Source: VAZQ01 sp035693615 | GTDB lineage: Bacteria; Pseudomonadota; Alphaproteobacteria; Rhizobiales; Xanthobacteraceae | NCBI GenBank assembly: GCA_035693615.1 | Contig: DASSGH010000113.1 | Location: 39,092 to 103,091, forward strand | Reading direction: 5' to 3' | DNA length: 64,000 nt | In this document: positions 16,442 through 24,763 of the stretch, piece after piece | Numbering within the stretch: the stretch's first letter is position 1 | How the letters are laid out: each line of letters starts with the position of its first letter | Translations under genes and position numbers: made by a program | The notes under the pieces: generated by a model | Database searches by the model: none | The model's input: the letters and a program-made list of their open reading frames with translations, nothing else | Told to the model about the DNA's origin: nothing

Positions 16442-17191
16442 ATGTCGGGTGCAGTCGATTTTGCCGTTGGCGGCTTCCGCTTCGTGCCGAGCGTGTTTCA
16501 GTTTTCGGCGGGGGTCGCGGCGTTGCCGGGTCATGCCATCGAGCGCGTGCGATTCCGCGCCCCCGTGCCCCTCAAACAGGGCTTCGAGCGCATCGAGCGA
16601 ATGATCACCCAGGCGGGTCGGCCGCTGACGTCGTTCTGCGCCTGCGAGTTGCGCTCGCCGGCGCCGTTCACGGAGCAGGGCTTTCGCGCCTTCAACGAAG
16701 TCTACGTGGTCACATTGCAGAAATGGGGCCTGTTCGATGGCAAGGTCAATCCGGTCGCGCGCAGCAACGTGTGTCCGGACATCGACCCGCCGCCGGAGCC
16801 CTCGTTTCACGCCTTCTCCTTCACCGTGGCGGCGGAGCAGGCGGCGCCGAGCTTCGTCATCGCCGGCAGCGCCGAGGCAAAGGAAGGAGGCGCGAGCTAT
16901 CGCGAGCGCACGGTCCGGCACGGCGAGACCACGCCTGAGGCGATGCGCGAGAAGGCGCGCTACGTGCTGGGCGAGTTGGAGCGCCGCCTCGCCACATTCG
17001 GCGCCGGCTGGGCGGATGCGACGGCGACCCAGGTCTACACCGTGCACGACCTCCATTCCTTCCTCGCTGAGGAAATCGTGCGGCGCGGGGCGGCGCGCGC
17101 GGGGCTGACATGGCATTATGCGCGGCCGCCGGTGCAAGGGCTCGAATACGAGATGGACTGCCGCTCGGTCGGCCGGGAAAGCGTCGTCTGA
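16442..17191 (+). CDS. CnbZ-type (2-amino-5-chloromuconate deaminase-like) protein
   Basis: The 249-residue protein looks like the CnbZ group. I recognise 'FCACELRSPAPFTEQGF', 'NPVARSNVCPDIDPP', 'EPSFHAFSFTV', and the RidA-like C-terminal part with 'GWADATATQVYTVHDLH'. CnbZ deaminates an aminomuconate in a ring-cleavage route for aminophenols. Two RidA-like halves seem likely. GGGAG precedes the ATG at 16442. In this kynurenine-type operon a 2-aminomuconate deaminase would make sense as a step after ring cleavage of 3-hydroxyanthranilate, but no ring-cleavage dioxygenase is present. The family assignment is from memory. Confidence 0.6.
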   Translation: MSGAVDFAVGGFRFVPSVFQFSAGVAALPGHAIERVRFRAPVPLKQGFERIERMITQAGRPLTSFCACELRSPAPFTEQGFRAFNEVYVVTLQKWGLFDGKVNPVARSNVCPDIDPPPEPSFHAFSFTVAAEQAAPSFVIAGSAEAKEGGASYRERTVRHGETTPEAMREKARYVLGELERRLATFGAGWADATATQVYTVHDLHSFLAEEIVRRGAARAGLTWHYARPPVQGLEYEMDCRSVGRESVV

Positions 17192-17292
17192 CCGCCGCGT
17201 TCCGCGCGGCCGGCCCCGCTGGGCCAAGCCGTTGCTAGGTCGCGAAATTCCAATAACAATCGGCGAGCGCAACAACGGCGGCGAGGTCAGGC

Positions 17293-18549
17293 GTGCTCAG
17301 CGCGGAAAAAAATCGCCTTCTCACCCAGGTCGGCCCAGGGACGCCGATGGGCGAGCTTTTGCGCCGCTATTGGATGCCGATCGGCGGCGCGAGCGAGTTC
17401 GATGACAACCCGATCAAGCCCATTCGCCTGCTGGGCGAGGACCTCGTGCTCTACAAAGACCACGGCGGCCGTTTCGGGCTGCTCGACCGTCACTGCCCTC
17501 ACCGCCGCGCGGACCTCTCCTATGGATTCGTCGAGCAGCGAGGCATCCGCTGCAACTACCATGGCTGGCTGATGGACGAGAGCGGGCGCTGCGTCGAGCA
17601 GCCCTATGACGACATCGTCAATCCGCGCTCGCGCGCCAAGGAGCGTTGCACGACGCCCGCCTATCCGGTGAAGGAGTGCGCGGGACTCCTGTGGACCTAT
17701 ATGGGGCCGCAGCCGATCCCGGAGCTGCCGGTATGGGAGCCCTTCACCTGGCCAAACGGCTTTCGCGAGGTCGTGCTCTCCGACATTCCCTGCAACTGGG
17801 TTCAGTGCCAGGAGAACTCCTGCGATCCCGTGCATTTCGAGTGGATGCACGACAACTGGAGCCTGCGGCTGAGCGGCAACGCGGGCCCCTACGCCGCCAA
17901 GCATCTCAAGCTCAAATTCGAGGAATTCGACTACGGCTTCATCTACAAGCGGGTGCGCGAGGGCTCCGACGAGCGCAACCCGTATTGGACGGTGGGCCGC
18001 GTCGCGCTGTGGCCGAACGGGTTCTTTCTCGGCAACCATTTCGAATGGCGCGTGCCGGTCGATGACGAGAACACGCTCAGCGTCGCCTGGTTCTTCATGC
18101 GCGTGCCGAAGGGACGCGAGCCCTACGTTCAGGAGCGCGTCCCGACGTGGGTGAGCCCGATCAAGGACGAGCACGGCCGCTGGATCACGAGCCACGTTAT
18201 CAATCAGGACATCATCGCTTGGGTGGGTCAGGGCCGGATCGCTGACCGCACGAAGGAGAACATCGGCCCGAGCGACCTTGGAATCGTGATGATCCGCAAA
18301 CGCTTGTTCGAGGACCTTGAGGCCATCGCGCAAGGCCGCGATCCGAAGGCGATCCTGCGCGATCCCAACGCCGCCAAATGCGTGGAGCTACCCTACTTCC
18401 AGAAAAAGGAGAGCGTCGAAGGCATTCCGCTCGAGGACTACGAGAAATACCCCCTGCTGAAAGCCCGCATGAAGGCGTTTCGCCACTGCTACGGCCAGCC
18501 CCCCGAGGTGCGGCGGGCCTTCGAACAGGCGATGGGGATCGAGAACTAG
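17293..18549 (+). CDS. Rieske non-haem iron oxygenase, phthalate 4,5-dioxygenase type
   Basis: The 418-residue oxygenase component has a Rieske [2Fe-2S] site, Cys68/His70 ('HCPHRRADLS') and Cys87/His90 ('RCNYHGW'). The mononuclear iron site is Asp178, His181 and His186 ('QENSCDPVHFEWMH'). This is the ring-hydroxylating dioxygenase alpha-subunit layout, closest to the single-subunit-type phthalate oxygenase group that also includes O-demethylases. It begins with GTG at 17293. A separate reductase is needed and none is adjacent. It follows the kynurenine-type genes on the same strand, about 100 bases after the CnbZ-like gene, so it may act on an anthranilate-like acid. Confidence 0.85.
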   Translation: MLSAEKNRLLTQVGPGTPMGELLRRYWMPIGGASEFDDNPIKPIRLLGEDLVLYKDHGGRFGLLDRHCPHRRADLSYGFVEQRGIRCNYHGWLMDESGRCVEQPYDDIVNPRSRAKERCTTPAYPVKECAGLLWTYMGPQPIPELPVWEPFTWPNGFREVVLSDIPCNWVQCQENSCDPVHFEWMHDNWSLRLSGNAGPYAAKHLKLKFEEFDYGFIYKRVREGSDERNPYWTVGRVALWPNGFFLGNHFEWRVPVDDENTLSVAWFFMRVPKGREPYVQERVPTWVSPIKDEHGRWITSHVINQDIIAWVGQGRIADRTKENIGPSDLGIVMIRKRLFEDLEAIAQGRDPKAILRDPNAAKCVELPYFQKKESVEGIPLEDYEKYPLLKARMKAFRHCYGQPPEVRRAFEQAMGIEN

Positions 18550-18671
18550 GAGTGCGTACTCGTAAAATCAGCGCGCCGGTGCAGACGAGAATGGGTCGCC
18601 AGCGCTACCATGGCGCAATTACAATGATATAAACAGTTATCGGCGAACGAACTTGGGCACGGGCTGGTCAC

Positions 18672-19925
18672 ATGTTCGCAACGGTGCAGCTGCTCGCCGA
18701 AACCAATTTACTCGTGCTCGCCTTCTCGGTGCTCATATTCGATATTCCTCGCTATACACTGTCGCTGGTCTCCTTGGCTTTGTTTGGTGTGTGGGGACGA
18801 CGCGATAAAGCGCCGGCGAGCCGTGCCTCGGTCAGCGTGATCATACCGACATTCAACGGCGGCTCCGGGCTTGCCCCTACGATCGCCTCGCTGCAGCGAC
18901 AAACCTTGCGGCCGTTCGAGATCATCGTCGTGGATGACGGCTCGACCGACGACACGCGCGCGACCGCTGAAAGAGCGCGCACGCTGGGGCTCGTGAGTAT
19001 GGTGATCTGCCATGGCACACGCTGTGGCCGCAGCCCTGCAATAAACGCCGGGGCTCGGTTTGCCAGCGGCGATCTCATCTTAACCGTGGATGCCGACACG
19101 GTGTTCGAGCCCACGGCCGTCGCGCGCGTAGCAGCCGCATTCAGCGACCCGCGCGTTGGCGGGGCAACTTGCAACATTGCGATCAGCAACGAGCGCGAAT
19201 CCCTGTGGACCGGCCTGCAAGCTGTCGAGTACCTGATGTCGATCAGCGCAGGGAAATCCATGCTGGACATGGCCGACGCGATCGCGTGTCTATCGGGCGC
19301 GTGTTCCATGTATCGCCGCGATGTATTCCTGCGACAAGGCGGGCTCGATGTCGGCCCCGGGGAGGATCTCGAGTTCAGCTTGCGGCTGCGTCGCCTCGGT
19401 TATGTGATCCGTTTCGTGCCAGAAGCCTGGGCGCAAACCGACGGCCCGACCAATGGCATAAGCCTGTTGCGCCAGCGCGCACGCTGGGATCGCGATGCCT
19501 TGCGCATCCGATTCATGACGTATGGCGAACTGAGTTTCTTCCATCGCTTCGAGCGCTTGTCCGACACATTTCAGCGGCTGGACTTCATTGTGTTCGATCT
19601 AGTTCCCACCCTCAGCCTGCCGTTTTATCTCGCTTACCTCGTACTGTTGTTCGGCGCCCACGACGCGGCCCTGTTTCTCGGGGCGATTTATGTCGTGCTG
19701 TTCTGGATTTCGATGTTCAACATGGCGCTTGCGTTCGTCATGTTCAATCGATCGCTCGGTCTCTTTGCTCTCGGCACGTCGCTGATCTTTCCCCTGTACC
19801 AGGGGGTCTTTATGAAGTGCGCCCGGTTCTTTTCGTACTCGTCGGAAATCCTGTTCGCGACGTCGCAAAATGATGACTTCGTACCGCCGCGGGTTCGCCG
19901 CGCGCTCTTTGGGCATCGGATTTGA
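18672..19925 (+). CDS. Processive-type family 2 glycosyltransferase, membrane-bound
   Basis: The 417-residue protein has an N-terminal membrane segment (about residues 8-40), a GT2 domain, and a C-terminal membrane region (about 300-390). Catalytic motifs are Asp88/Asp89 ('VVDDGSTDD'), Asp140-x-Asp142 ('LTVDADT'), Glu231-Asp232 ('GPGEDLEFSLRL') and QRARW at 268-272, the QxxRW motif of processive synthases such as BcsA and hyaluronan synthase. It therefore probably makes and extrudes a beta-linked polysaccharide. The next gene, 12 bases on, encodes a HlyD/BcsA-partner-like membrane protein. Confidence 0.85.
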   Translation: MFATVQLLAETNLLVLAFSVLIFDIPRYTLSLVSLALFGVWGRRDKAPASRASVSVIIPTFNGGSGLAPTIASLQRQTLRPFEIIVVDDGSTDDTRATAERARTLGLVSMVICHGTRCGRSPAINAGARFASGDLILTVDADTVFEPTAVARVAAAFSDPRVGGATCNIAISNERESLWTGLQAVEYLMSISAGKSMLDMADAIACLSGACSMYRRDVFLRQGGLDVGPGEDLEFSLRLRRLGYVIRFVPEAWAQTDGPTNGISLLRQRARWDRDALRIRFMTYGELSFFHRFERLSDTFQRLDFIVFDLVPTLSLPFYLAYLVLLFGAHDAALFLGAIYVVLFWISMFNMALAFVMFNRSLGLFALGTSLIFPLYQGVFMKCARFFSYSSEILFATSQNDDFVPPRVRRALFGHRI

Positions 19926-19937
19926 GGAGCGGACCCG

Positions 19938-20987
19938 ATGAACGTCACGATCAACCGCCTCGACCCAAACGTTCCCGATCCTGTTGAAAGCCGCCGGCGC
20001 GCAGCCGGACGTTTCGTGCGCTTCGCCTATGCAGTGATCGTGTTCGGCGTGCTCGGCTTCTTTATTATCTATTTCGGCGCGCCCTTCGTCTATCTCGGCG
20101 GTCCCGGCACGGTCTCCTCGCCGCGCTACGAGGTTTCGCCGCCCTATACGGTGCAGGTCAGGAAGGTGAATGTGGTGCCCGGCGCCACCGTCAAGGCCGG
20201 CGAAGAGATCGCACAGGTGATTTCGCCGGAGCAGGAGAGCATCGTCGCAACCTATATGCAGGCGTTGGCCGACATCAACGGTCGCACGGCGGAGCTGCGC
20301 ATCAAGGCGCGGGTCGCGCAGGACGTGCTGGAAGCAGCGCGCTCCTATGAGCTCGTGACCCAGGAAGCCGTGGAACGCCTCAAGGCTTTGTCCGCAGCCA
20401 CTGTGACTTTCCGCATGGAGGTTTTGCGCGAGTACGCCTCGGCACGCAAAGCCGTCGTCTCCCAGGAGGCGGAAGTCTCCGAGTCTGCCATTCAACTCGC
20501 CTCGCTGGATGACTTTATCAAACAGCTGCGCAGCCGTCTCGATGAGGTGGAGCGCCATTTCGACCGTGGGAAGGTCTCTGCGCCGATCGCCGGAATAGTT
20601 TCGACCGGCGTCGCGCATGTCGGCCAGTCGTTGGCGGCGAGCACCCCGATCGCCGAAATCCTCGACCCGACCGACATTTTCGTGGACTGGTATATTCCCA
20701 ATGAGCGCCTGATCGATCCCAAGGTCGGCAACAACGTCTTCGTGGTGTTCGGCAATCGGCGCATTCCCGCAAAGATCGCGGAAATCCTGCCGCTCTCTGG
20801 AGTCTATGCGGGCACGCAACAGCAGCTGATGGCGCGCACGCGTCCTGCGACGCAGATGGCGCGCATCCGCTTCGACCCGGGCGCATCGCCGCCGCCGCTG
20901 AACACGACGGTCGACGTTCGCATGCACTACACCGAGTTTTCCGCGCGCATCGCGGACGTGCTGGTCAACCTGTTGGGGCTTAATTGA
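19938..20987 (+). CDS. HlyD-family membrane fusion (periplasmic adaptor) protein
   Basis: The 349-residue protein has a single N-terminal membrane anchor (about residues 29-52). A lipoyl-like barrel half follows ('VQVRKVNVVPGATVKAGEE'), then a long helical hairpin (about 95-210), then the second half ('GKVSAPIAGIVSTGVAHVG') and a beta-barrel domain. This is the HlyD/EmrA adaptor layout. GAGGAGCG precedes the ATG. Located directly behind a processive glycosyltransferase, it probably carries the polymer through the periplasm, as Alg44-like or HlyD-like partners do in other exopolysaccharide systems. Confidence 0.85.
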   Translation: MNVTINRLDPNVPDPVESRRRAAGRFVRFAYAVIVFGVLGFFIIYFGAPFVYLGGPGTVSSPRYEVSPPYTVQVRKVNVVPGATVKAGEEIAQVISPEQESIVATYMQALADINGRTAELRIKARVAQDVLEAARSYELVTQEAVERLKALSAATVTFRMEVLREYASARKAVVSQEAEVSESAIQLASLDDFIKQLRSRLDEVERHFDRGKVSAPIAGIVSTGVAHVGQSLAASTPIAEILDPTDIFVDWYIPNERLIDPKVGNNVFVVFGNRRIPAKIAEILPLSGVYAGTQQQLMARTRPATQMARIRFDPGASPPPLNTTVDVRMHYTEFSARIADVLVNLLGLN

Positions 20988-20988
20988 A

Positions 20989-21282
20989 GTGACGCGGCTA
21001 CCTCGCGCGCAATGCCACACGATGCAGATTGAAGCGGGTCAAACGCTGTGTCCGGCCTGCGGCGCCGAGGGGGTGGAGTGTTTTCCAGTGCTGCATCACA
21101 TGATATGCGCCTATATCGGTCCGCAGTATGACTTCGCCGCCGGGGCCGATCGATATACCTGTCCGAAATGCCGGCGCGAGATCGTGTCGGGCGACACCGA
21201 GATCGTGGGAACAAGCGCGCGCTGTCAGCGATGTGGCAAGGAGATGATCGTGTCGCCCCCACCTGCGATGCAGGCCGGCTAG
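20989..21282 (+). CDS. Small TackOD1-like zinc-ribbon protein
   Basis: The 97-residue protein has Cys pairs 'CPACGAEGVECF', 'YTCPKCRREIV' and 'ARCQRCGKEMIV' with 'VLHHMICAYIGPQYDF' between them. The His-His...Cys-x-Tyr-x-Gly-Pro...Asp-Phe pattern is the one I associate with TackOD1 zinc-ribbon domains, usually output modules in archaea and some bacteria. It starts with GTG one base after the HlyD stop; an ATG at 21022 is possible. No signal peptide is visible, so it is presumably cytoplasmic. Its fixed place behind the synthase and adaptor genes suggests a regulatory or assembly role. The family call is from memory. Confidence 0.6.
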   Translation: MTRLPRAQCHTMQIEAGQTLCPACGAEGVECFPVLHHMICAYIGPQYDFAAGADRYTCPKCRREIVSGDTEIVGTSARCQRCGKEMIVSPPPAMQAG

Positions 21283-21421
21283 GGTTGAAATCGCACGGCT
21301 CTCATCCCTCGCCCATCCCGTTCCCGGATCGGCCTCGCTCTACCAGCGGTATTTGGGCACCGCTATAGCGGGTGCGGCCGCGCCTGCACCCCGACCGGCA
21401 GCAAAATTTAGCCATTGGTCA

Positions 21422-21446
21422 GGAACCGTACCGAGCCTACCGCGTT
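21422..21446 (+). promoter_or_regulatory. Candidate EcfG (general stress response) promoter
   Basis: GGAAC at 21422-21426 and CGTT at 21443-21446 are separated by exactly 16 bases, matching the alphaproteobacterial EcfG consensus GGAAC-N16/17-CGTT. The small gene starts 28 bases downstream at 21474. Both blocks are exact matches. Confidence 0.55.
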
Positions 21447-21473
21447 GCAGAAAAAGCCCGGGGGGTCCTCGTC

Positions 21474-21722
21474 ATGCCGAGCTCTGCCTATTTTCGCCGC
21501 CAAGCCGATGTCTGTCTGCGCCTCGCACTCCTTGCCTCCGACGACGAGGTTTCCAATCGGCTGATTATGATGGCGAGGGAGTACACGGCGAAGGGAGCGG
21601 CGCTGGCGAGGCAATCGGGTGGGGATGCGGCGCCCGGTGCCTATCCCCCCCCATCTCGCGAGACCGAAGACACGGCGCTGCCGTCGCTAACGGATGGCGC
21701 GGATGCCGCCGCCGATTGTTAG
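21474..21722 (+). CDS. Small helical protein, probably stress-induced
   Basis: The 82-residue protein has a short helical core, 'AYFRRQADVCLRLALLASDD', followed by 'VSNRLIMMAREYTAKG', then a Pro/Asp-rich tail. This tyrosine-Arg-Arg-Gln-Ala-Asp-x-Cys-x-Arg-Leu-Ala pattern is common in many short hypothetical proteins of Rhizobiales. The function is unknown. The ATG at 21474 follows a G-rich stretch, and an exact EcfG-type promoter lies just upstream, pointing to control by the general stress response. Confidence 0.6.
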   Translation: MPSSAYFRRQADVCLRLALLASDDEVSNRLIMMAREYTAKGAALARQSGGDAAPGAYPPPSRETEDTALPSLTDGADAAADC

Positions 21723-21781
21723 ACACCCCCCCGCCTTTGTAGTGGTTGCAGTGGCAAGCAGGCACCCACGGGTCGACGCCG

Positions 21782-23032
21782 TCAAGAGCGCCCGCCGATC
21801 GCCCCTGAACGCCGGGCTTGGCGCAACGCTCGGGCGAGGCCCGCCTTCTGCTTGTCATCTAGCGAATCGTAGAACTGCTGCAGCATCGGGCTCACGCTCA
21901 TCACTGCAAACAGCATGACGTCGAGGCGATCCGTTGCCGCCGCGACGCGGCCCATCGCGTCGGGACGCGGATCGCTCGGGCAGGAGGCGGCGACAAGCCG
22001 CGCCATGGTGGCTGATTGCATCCGCATCGCTTCCACGCCCCCGCGCTGCTGCTCGCTTGGGGCTGCGCGCTCGATCGCCCGCATCATCCAATCGGCCACT
22101 CCCGCACTCGGCTCGAGGCAGATCCCGCCACCCGCGTCGGTCGTGCCGTGGCGGCGCCCGTCGGTCGCATTGGCGGCAACGTCCACGGGCGCCGGTGCCT
22201 TGCCGCGCAGGCGCTGCCGCTGCTCCTCGCTCAGCGCGTCGTAGAAGCGCTCGAACGGCAGACGGATGGTGAGCAGCGCGTCGTGCATCGCCCAGATTCG
22301 ATCCTGAATCGCATTGAGCCGCTGCGCCAGGCTCACCGGCATGGCGGCGGGACAACTGGTGGCGATGCGCCCGATCGCGCGCGCCAGAGCACCGCGAAGC
22401 TCTTCAAGCGCGTCCCGCTGCGAGCCGTTCGGCTCGACCGCGCGGTCGATCTTATCGATGAACCCATCGGCGCTCGCCGAGGTCGCGCCGCAAGGGTCGG
22501 CGGAGGCGACGGGCGTATTTGGCGCCCCTGCGTCGCTCAAGCGCGGAGCGGCTGCGCGAGCGCGCGCGCCGCCCTGGTCCGCGGCGTCGGAGCCCGCAAA
22601 GGCGGCCTCGACCATGCTGTCATAGCCGTGCGTCCAAAAGCGGCTGTTGCCGCTCGGAAGCAGAACGTAGTCGGCGAGATCGGCGGCCGCGTCGGGCCAA
22701 AAGGTCGCTGCCATCGGCTCGGGAGCGCGTTGCGCGGACGTATCCTGCGGCGCTTGCGGCGGGTTCGCGGGGGGTTGTTGCAGTTTTCCGACGGATCGCG
22801 GCGTGCTGAAGGCGCGGCCGCGGAAATGCGCACCGCTGCGCGGGCTCACCGATGCGTGCGCGACCACGCGCCGGTGGTGGTGCCGTCCCGCATGGCGAAA
22901 ACCCCCGAACATCGCGCCGGCGAATGCGCCCAGCACCGCGCCGGGACCAAATCTCAACCGCGCCTGTGCCGCGGACGGAATGGCGAGCGATAAAGCGACC
23001 GCACCGACGATGGGAAGGGCCCAGGGGCGCAT
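21782..23032 (-). CDS. Exported protein with two LTXXQ (Spy/CpxP-like) motifs
   Basis: The 416-residue protein starts with a Sec signal ('WALPIVGAVALSLAIPSAAQA'). A Gly/His-rich segment near residues 35-60 ('GRHHHRRVVAH') and a low-complexity linker follow. Two related helical units then end in 'FYDALSEEQRQRLRG' (about 262-276) and 'FYDSLDDKQKAGLARAL' (about 388-404). These are LTXXQ-type motifs of periplasmic Spy/CpxP-like proteins, here duplicated. Each unit also has a conserved 'ATSCP' or 'AASCP' segment, so disulfide bonding between units is possible. The role is probably envelope stress or chaperoning, by family only. Confidence 0.7.
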   Translation of the reverse strand: MRPWALPIVGAVALSLAIPSAAQARLRFGPGAVLGAFAGAMFGGFRHAGRHHHRRVVAHASVSPRSGAHFRGRAFSTPRSVGKLQQPPANPPQAPQDTSAQRAPEPMAATFWPDAAADLADYVLLPSGNSRFWTHGYDSMVEAAFAGSDAADQGGARARAAAPRLSDAGAPNTPVASADPCGATSASADGFIDKIDRAVEPNGSQRDALEELRGALARAIGRIATSCPAAMPVSLAQRLNAIQDRIWAMHDALLTIRLPFERFYDALSEEQRQRLRGKAPAPVDVAANATDGRRHGTTDAGGGICLEPSAGVADWMMRAIERAAPSEQQRGGVEAMRMQSATMARLVAASCPSDPRPDAMGRVAAATDRLDVMLFAVMSVSPMLQQFYDSLDDKQKAGLARALRQARRSGAIGGRS

Positions 23033-23214
23033 GACCGTCTCCGGCCTGTTGCCGCACCTGATCTAACGGCGGAATTCTGCCAAAGTTCCCGCGTTGGGGT
23101 GGGCTGCGCGTCAAGTCGTCCGAGATGCGACCCACTCGCATACCGACTAAAGTCCCCGTAGCGTCCCGGAAACCTGCGGCTGCGAGTAGATCCGCCGTCG
23201 TGCCAAAGCAAGCG

Positions 23215-23894
23215 ATGCATCCTCTGGCCACTATTGCACTCGCCCTCGTCCTATTCGCGGCGCGACCGGCGCAGGGCGAGACGCCCGCTCCCCAAGGATT
23301 CGTCGATGCCGCCGCCGTGGTCGATGGCCTCGTCGTCGACATGCGCTATTTCGGCGATGACAATTTCGTGGGGGCGAGAATTGACGGCTACGAGCGTGCG
23401 CGCTGCCTGTTATCGGCCCCCGCGGCAAGCGCGCTCGTCGCGGTTGCGCGTGATCTCGCCGCGCGCGGACTTAGCCTGAAAGTGTTCGACTGCTACCGGC
23501 CGCAGCGCGCGGTGGCGCATTTCATGCGCTGGGCGCAGCGGATCGACGATATCAAGCGCAAGCCTGAATTCTATCCCGAGGTCCCCAAGCGCGACCTGTT
23601 CAAGGAAGGCTACATTTCCGAGCGCTCCGCCCATTCCCGCGGCTCGACCGTTGACCTCACGCTGGTGCGGCGCGCAGACGCGCGCGAGCTCGACATGGGC
23701 TCGCCGTTCGATTTCTTCAGCCCCCAATCATGGCCTTCGGATACGAGCGTGAGCGTACCGGCGCAAAGAATCGCGCGCTTCTCGCCGCGGCGATGATGCG
23801 CGGCGGCTTTCGGCCGTATGATAAGGAATGGTGGCACTACACGCTCGCCGATGAGCCGTTCCCTGACACCTATTTCGATTTTCCGGTCCGGTGA
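23215..23894 (+). pseudogene. VanX/DdpX-type D-Ala-D-Ala dipeptidase, disrupted by a -1 frameshift
   Basis: An exported (signal 'HPLATIALALVLFAARPAQG') M15D metallopeptidase. The first frame carries the zinc ligands in 'RSAHSRGSTVDLTLV' and runs to 'FFSPQSWPSDTSVSVPA'. The catalytic end 'KEWWHYTLADEPFPDTYFDF' is in another frame, finishing with TGA at 23892-23894. Loss of one G in CCGGCG|CAAAG (about 23757-23766) explains the switch. The unshifted product would lack the catalytic Glu and third zinc ligand, so the gene is dead unless this is a sequence error. VanX homologues cleave D-Ala-D-Ala in cell-wall turnover or resistance. Confidence 0.75.
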
Positions 23895-23946
23895 TCGGTT
23901 CGCCCGCACTGGTTGCTTTGGAGCGCTGGGCGGAGACAGATATAAA

Positions 23947-24318
23947 TTACGAAGATGGCGTTATCCAGAGCTGCAAGGCCTGCTCCAAGAGCCGACGAAT
24001 CGCCTCGGACCTACTTGGCTTTGGTTCCGGTTGATTTTGTATCCATGCATCGATTTTTGATATCAGCTCAGACTGAAGCCGCACCACGCTCTCGTTTCGA
24101 GCTGTCGTCTCGGGGCGCTCTGCCACCGGCAACTTCGCGAGCAAATCATAGCAAGTCAGTCGTCGCACGGAATTAGTTAGCGCTGCGCACTGCTGCATCA
24201 CCTCGTCCGAGATTTCCGCAGGACTGGGCGACGCAGAGAGGGTCATTAACAAAATGGCAGACGTGATGGTCCTTGAAAGCCACAATCTCGCGACATTCGG
24301 TCGTAGTGCGACGTTCAT
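23947..24318 (-). CDS. Short exported-looking protein with an RHH-like C-terminal segment
   Basis: The 123-residue protein begins with a plausible signal or anchor ('TITSAILLMTLSASPSPA'). A 'QQCAALTNSVRRLTCYDLLA' segment follows, resembling the CAALxxxxxRLxCYD motif of small exported proteins. It ends with 'LISKIDAWIQNQPEPKPS' then 'RSEAIRRLLEQAL', which looks like the helix-turn part of Rhizobiales ribbon-helix-helix-like proteins. The ATG at 24318 is chosen; the frame is open to 24396. Two segments with conflicting expected locations make this odd. Function is unknown. Confidence 0.5.
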   Translation of the reverse strand: MNVALRPNVARLWLSRTITSAILLMTLSASPSPAEISDEVMQQCAALTNSVRRLTCYDLLAKLPVAERPETTARNESVVRLQSELISKIDAWIQNQPEPKPSRSEAIRRLLEQALQLWITPSS

Positions 24319-24763
24319 CGGGTGGCGCCTCGCCTGAGCGACCCATCCAGCTTCCGATCGCGTCGGAGGGGGTATGAGTCTCTGGTTGATCGCCACAATG
24401 CCTAGCCGTTACGCGACAAAGCAGAAATTCCGGTAAAATCCCTCCGGATTATTCCGGAAGCGTAGCAGTTGGCAGAGCTTGGAGTGGCGGATTTGCGGCC
24501 AAATTGTCCCAGGCCTATCGAAGCCATGCACGCGGGCCGCGGACTCTCGTGCAATTGTTGCGCGCTGGCAGCCGGAAATTGAGGGTCGGAATGTCCGCTA
24601 AGGGGGACACCGCGTCAGCCGCGGCACAGCACCAATTCAATCGCTCTTGCACGAGGACCAGCGGATGCCTTGGATCCAGACTCTCTTAAGACAGAATCCC
24701 GCAACGCAGCAGTTCGTGCATTGAGGTAGTGTATGTTCCGTCCGAAGCGGCGGAGGCATCTCA
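24319..24763. other. Intergenic stretch without a recognised gene
   Basis: These 445 bases lie between a minus-strand and a plus-strand gene. The part near 24428-24459 has repeated TTCCGG/CCGGAA motifs that could pair. No convincing coding frame or promoter was seen. CGGAGG just before 24764 is the ribosome site of the next gene. Confidence 0.4.
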
